Assembly (NCBI GenBank): GCA_017860395.1
Contig: JAGDMC010000034.1
Coordinates: 1 to 10,290, forward strand
Direction of reading: 5' to 3'
Length of the DNA stretch: 10,290 nt
Source of the DNA: Bacteroidota bacterium
GTDB taxonomy: Bacteria; Bacteroidota; Bacteroidia; Bacteroidales; UBA932
Under the pieces are notes generated by a model. The model searched no databases, was not told the origin of the DNA, and worked only from the letters and a program-made list of their open reading frames with translations. The position numbers and the translations under genes are program-made. Positions 8,056 to 10,290 of this stretch are shown one piece after another (within the stretch, counting starts at the first letter, position 1; the number at the start of each line of letters is the position of its first letter).

Positions 8056-8085
8056 CAAAGTTAATTAAAAATCTTAAACACCAAA
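8056..8085 (-). promoter_or_regulatory. Candidate promoter of the RRM gene
   Basis: On the minus strand, TAACTTTG (8063-8056) fits the -7 element TAnnTTTG at eight of eight bases. TTTG (8085-8082) lies 18 bases upstream, one short of the usual spacing. The predicted start near 8050 gives a leader of about 40 nt before the ATG at 8010, which supports that start codon. Confidence 0.55.
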
Positions 8086-8106
8086 ATTTTACAGGTTTAT
8101 TTTAGC

Positions 8107-9516
8107 TTATCCGCCGTAACTTGTTCCGTCGAAACAATGGGTACAGATTGACTCCTTCGGAAGACCTACGGCATTTACCAAATCTTCGACACTGTTAAAG
8201 CACAGACTCGAAAGTTTAAGGTCATTCTTAATATAATCAACCATCTCGCGATATTCAGCAGTATTTGAATCGGAATATTTCTCAAGGTTTTTATTATGAA
8301 CCCCCTCTTTTTCCAGAATAAACCTTCTGGTAATCAGTTCAAGAGGAGATCTTGAAGCAGAAAAGTTTATAAATTCGCAAGGATAAACCAAAGGCGGACA
8401 ACTGATTCGGATATGTACCTCTTTTGCTCCGAAACCTAAAAGAGTTTTTGCATTGTCCTTCAATTGAGTACCCCTTACAATAGAATCGTCGCAAAAGGCA
8501 ATTTTTTTCTCTCTGATAAGGCTTTTGTTCGGAATTAATTTCATTTTTGCTACAAGGTTCCGAATAGATTGATCCGATGGCATGAAACTTCTTGGCCACG
8601 TTGGAGTATACTTCACAATTGCGCAGCGATAAGGGATTCTTTTTCCACTTGCAAATCCGATTGCCATACAGGTGCCGGAATCTGGAATGGCCGAAGATAC
8701 ATCCAGGTCTGTTGTGTCTTTTGAACCAAGAGCGTGACCGAGTGAAAAGCGAACATCATCGACATTGATTTTTTCATAAATACTTGTAGGGTATCCGTAA
8801 TAGACCCAAAGAAAAGAGCATATCTGAAGCTTTTTCCCGGGAGGAATGAGCTGAGTATATCCCTCTGCTGTAATTAATACCACTTCTCCGGGCCCGATAT
8901 AGTATTCCTCTTCAAATCCGAGGTTAGAGAAACTGCAGGTTTCTGATGCTACTGCATAGGAACCGTCTTTTTTCCCGATAACGAGCGGTGTTCTTCCAAA
9001 TTTATCCCTTGAAGCAATAATTCCATCCTTGTTTAGCAATAAAAAAGTACAGGATCCTTTGATTTTATCCTGTGCAATTTTTACTCCTTCGGTATAATCT
9101 TTACCATCCGTAATAAGAAGGGCAGTTAGTTCTGTTGGGTTTGTAGAGCCGGAGCTAAGTTCCGTAAAGTTTTTTCCGTTAGCCAGAATTTCCTGCTCCA
9201 ACTGAGGTATATTATTGATTTTACCTACAGTAGAAATGGCAAATTTGCCAAGATGCGAATTAATAATAATTGGCTGGGCATCTGTATCGCTTATTACTCC
9301 TATCCCGGACAATCCGTCAAACTTGTGAAGATCTTCCTCAAATTTTGTTCTGAAGTGAGAATTCTCGAGATTGTGAATTGCTCTTGAAAAATTACCGCTT
9401 AAATTCCATGTAACCATTCCGCCTCTTCTGGTGCCGAGGTGAGAATGATAATCTGTTCCGTAAAAGAGATCGGTAATGCATTTTTGCTTTGAAATAACTC
9501 CGAATAGACCGCCCAT
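8107..9516 (-). CDS. PurF-family amidophosphoribosyltransferase paralogue with degenerate glutaminase site
   Basis: PurF makes 5-phosphoribosylamine from PRPP and glutamine, the first step of purine synthesis. This 469-aa protein has both halves of that fold: an N-terminal class II glutamine amidotransferase-like domain (about 2-230) and a C-terminal phosphoribosyltransferase domain. The PRPP motif is clear, IAFCDDSIVRGTQ (339-351), and the preceding PRSFMPSDQSIR resembles the flexible PRPP loop. The N-terminus is MGGLFGV where active PurF exposes CG(I/V)FG, so the nucleophile is Gly. The Arg of the HxRY segment is absent (GIGVISDTDAQP, 71-82), HNGN reads TVGK, and the TSDSE region reads STNPTE. 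Cysteines 233, 380, 458 and 461 line up with the four [4Fe-4S] ligands of Bacillus PurF (QICS, YPCEF, CTHCFDG). It may use free ammonia, need a partner, or have a regulatory role. A canonical purF is likely elsewhere in the genome (inference). Confidence 0.85.
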   Translation of the reverse strand: MGGLFGVISKQKCITDLFYGTDYHSHLGTRRGGMVTWNLSGNFSRAIHNLENSHFRTKFEEDLHKFDGLSGIGVISDTDAQPIIINSHLGKFAISTVGKINNIPQLEQEILANGKNFTELSSGSTNPTELTALLITDGKDYTEGVKIAQDKIKGSCTFLLLNKDGIIASRDKFGRTPLVIGKKDGSYAVASETCSFSNLGFEEEYYIGPGEVVLITAEGYTQLIPPGKKLQICSFLWVYYGYPTSIYEKINVDDVRFSLGHALGSKDTTDLDVSSAIPDSGTCMAIGFASGKRIPYRCAIVKYTPTWPRSFMPSDQSIRNLVAKMKLIPNKSLIREKKIAFCDDSIVRGTQLKDNAKTLLGFGAKEVHIRISCPPLVYPCEFINFSASRSPLELITRRFILEKEGVHNKNLEKYSDSNTAEYREMVDYIKNDLKLSSLCFNSVEDLVNAVGLPKESICTHCFDGTSYGG

Positions 9517-9541
9517 TGAATTGAATTTTATAAGACGGTCA

Positions 9542-9549
9542 CAAAAGTA
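9542..9549 (-). promoter_or_regulatory. Candidate -7 element of the PurF-like gene
   Basis: Minus-strand TACTTTTG is an eight-of-eight match to TAnnTTTG, 25 bases before the ATG at 9516, and is identical to the -7 box of the AI-2E gene. No good TTTG -33 box is found at the right distance, so the call rests on one element. Confidence 0.4.
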
Positions 9550-9597
9550 TGTAAATTTAAGATTAACTTAGCTTAATTTTTTGAACAAAATTTCAAC

Positions 9598-10290
9598 ATG
9601 AACATTATCTATCTGATTATACACATTTTATTTGCCCTGGGGATGTTTATATCTCTCAAAATTATAAATATCAAGGGATTAAATAAATTTCTGGCAATAA
9701 CTATCAATTATATTATTGCTCTGATATTCACTCTGATAACATATAAATATCCTATTTCAACCATTACAGATTACTATAGCACAAATCTTATACTCGCGTC
9801 TTTATGGGTTGGCATTCTGTTTATAGTAAGTTTTATACTGATGATTTTTTCTACAGAACGGGCGGGTATCGGACTCACAACAGCACTCAATAAAATGGCC
9901 GTAGTAATTCCTGTTTCTGTAGGTATTGTGTATTTGGGTCAACACGATAATATTCCATTTAAACTTGTTGGAATTGCTTTGGCGCTCGCATCTTTTGTCC
10001 TTATTCTTTATAAGAAAGAGACGGAGAAGAAAAAGTTGTCGGCTCTTTTACTGCCTCTATCGGTTTTTCTTGTATCCGGTCTGATTGATACCTCTATGGA
10101 ATTGACAAACACTATTTTAATAACACAAAAATTTGAAATAGAATTGTTTTTGATGGGTATTTTCGCTACAGCTTCGATTATTGGTATAGTTACTATTGTT
10201 TTGGATAAACTTTGGATTAAGACAAAAGAGAAATTTTCATACAACACTATACTTTGGGGGGCAATTATGGGTATATTCAATTTCCTCGTA
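9598..10290 (+). CDS. DMT superfamily / EamA-like permease, C-terminus cut by window edge
   Basis: An open frame of 231 codons from ATG 9598 with no stop before the right edge. It is strongly hydrophobic, with about eight membrane segments visible: residues 3-20, 31-49, 64-84, 91-113, 121-138, 147-166, 180-202 and 217 onward. Two features suggest the drug/metabolite transporter (EamA-like) fold: the segment GIGLTTALNKMAVVIPVSVG (90-109), followed by a short loop and a further segment (LVGIALALASFVLILY), and the apparent two-fold repeat. Typical members are about 280-300 aa with ten segments, so roughly the last fifth is missing. The substrate cannot be inferred. It is divergent from the PurF-like gene with an 81-bp gap. 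No convincing promoter is seen on the plus strand; TAAATTTA at 9552-9559 is a seven-of-eight -7 match without a clear -33. Confidence 0.75.
   Translation, partial: MNIIYLIIHILFALGMFISLKIINIKGLNKFLAITINYIIALIFTLITYKYPISTITDYYSTNLILASLWVGILFIVSFILMIFSTERAGIGLTTALNKMAVVIPVSVGIVYLGQHDNIPFKLVGIALALASFVLILYKKETEKKKLSALLLPLSVFLVSGLIDTSMELTNTILITQKFEIELFLMGIFATASIIGIVTIVLDKLWIKTKEKFSYNTILWGAIMGIFNFLV

Noticed and set aside
9478..9516. Cys13 of the PurF-like protein (SKQKCITD) as a nucleophile exposed after propeptide cleavage.
   Set aside because: In propeptide-bearing PurF the Cys is followed by G(I/V)FG. Here that motif is GGLFGV at residues 2-7, so the nucleophile position is Gly2 and Cys13 lies downstream in the fold.
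10008..10280. A 90-codon minus-strand frame near the right edge.
   Set aside because: It is fully covered by the plus-strand permease frame, which has clear membrane segments and an ATG. The minus frame shows only low-complexity hydrophobic sequence.
1..10290. CRISPR array, tRNA/rRNA, insertion sequence, toxin-antitoxin or phage-defence system.
   Set aside because: No direct-repeat array, no cloverleaf or rRNA sequence, no transposase motif or flanking inverted repeats, and no defence domain was found. Every gene has a plausible housekeeping or metabolic family.

Overview
The window looks like an ordinary chromosomal segment from a member of the Bacteroidota, most likely Bacteroidales. Four things point there: a moderately AT-rich composition; almost no Shine-Dalgarno motifs before starts; several upstream boxes matching the Bacteroidota -7 element TAnnTTTG; and lineage-typical genes, namely an S46 dipeptidyl-peptidase of the DPP11 type, a short single-RRM protein, and a PurF-like paralogue starting MGGLFGV. 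I see no insertion sequence, prophage, CRISPR array, tRNA or rRNA. No stretch over 300 bases lacks a gene.

Layout, left to right. The N-terminal part of clpC (minus strand, cut by the window edge) is divergent from gyrA (plus). gyrA is followed after 47 bp by a secreted TPR protein in the same direction, closed by a hairpin terminator. A convergent AI-2E/PerM-family membrane protein (minus) ends inside the U-tract of that terminator. It is divergently transcribed from dpp11 (plus) across a 68-bp gap holding two interleaved promoter candidates. dpp11 ends at a perfect 18-bp inverted repeat, probably a bidirectional terminator shared with the convergent RRM gene (minus). Upstream of that lies the PurF-family gene (minus), divergent from a DMT/EamA-like permease (plus) that runs off the right edge.

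These genes do not form one pathway. They are housekeeping and physiology modules: proteostasis (ClpC), DNA topology (GyrA), envelope TPR protein, membrane permeases, periplasmic peptide use (DPP11), RNA binding (RRM) and a purine-related protein. I found no new multi-gene system. The most notable protein is the PurF paralogue. It appears to have lost its whole glutaminase active site (Cys nucleophile, Arg, Asn and Asp positions), yet keeps the PRPP-binding motif and four cysteines matching the [4Fe-4S] ligands of the Bacillus-type enzyme. The interleaved divergent promoters and the specificity arginine that marks the S46 peptidase as DPP11 are also worth a look.
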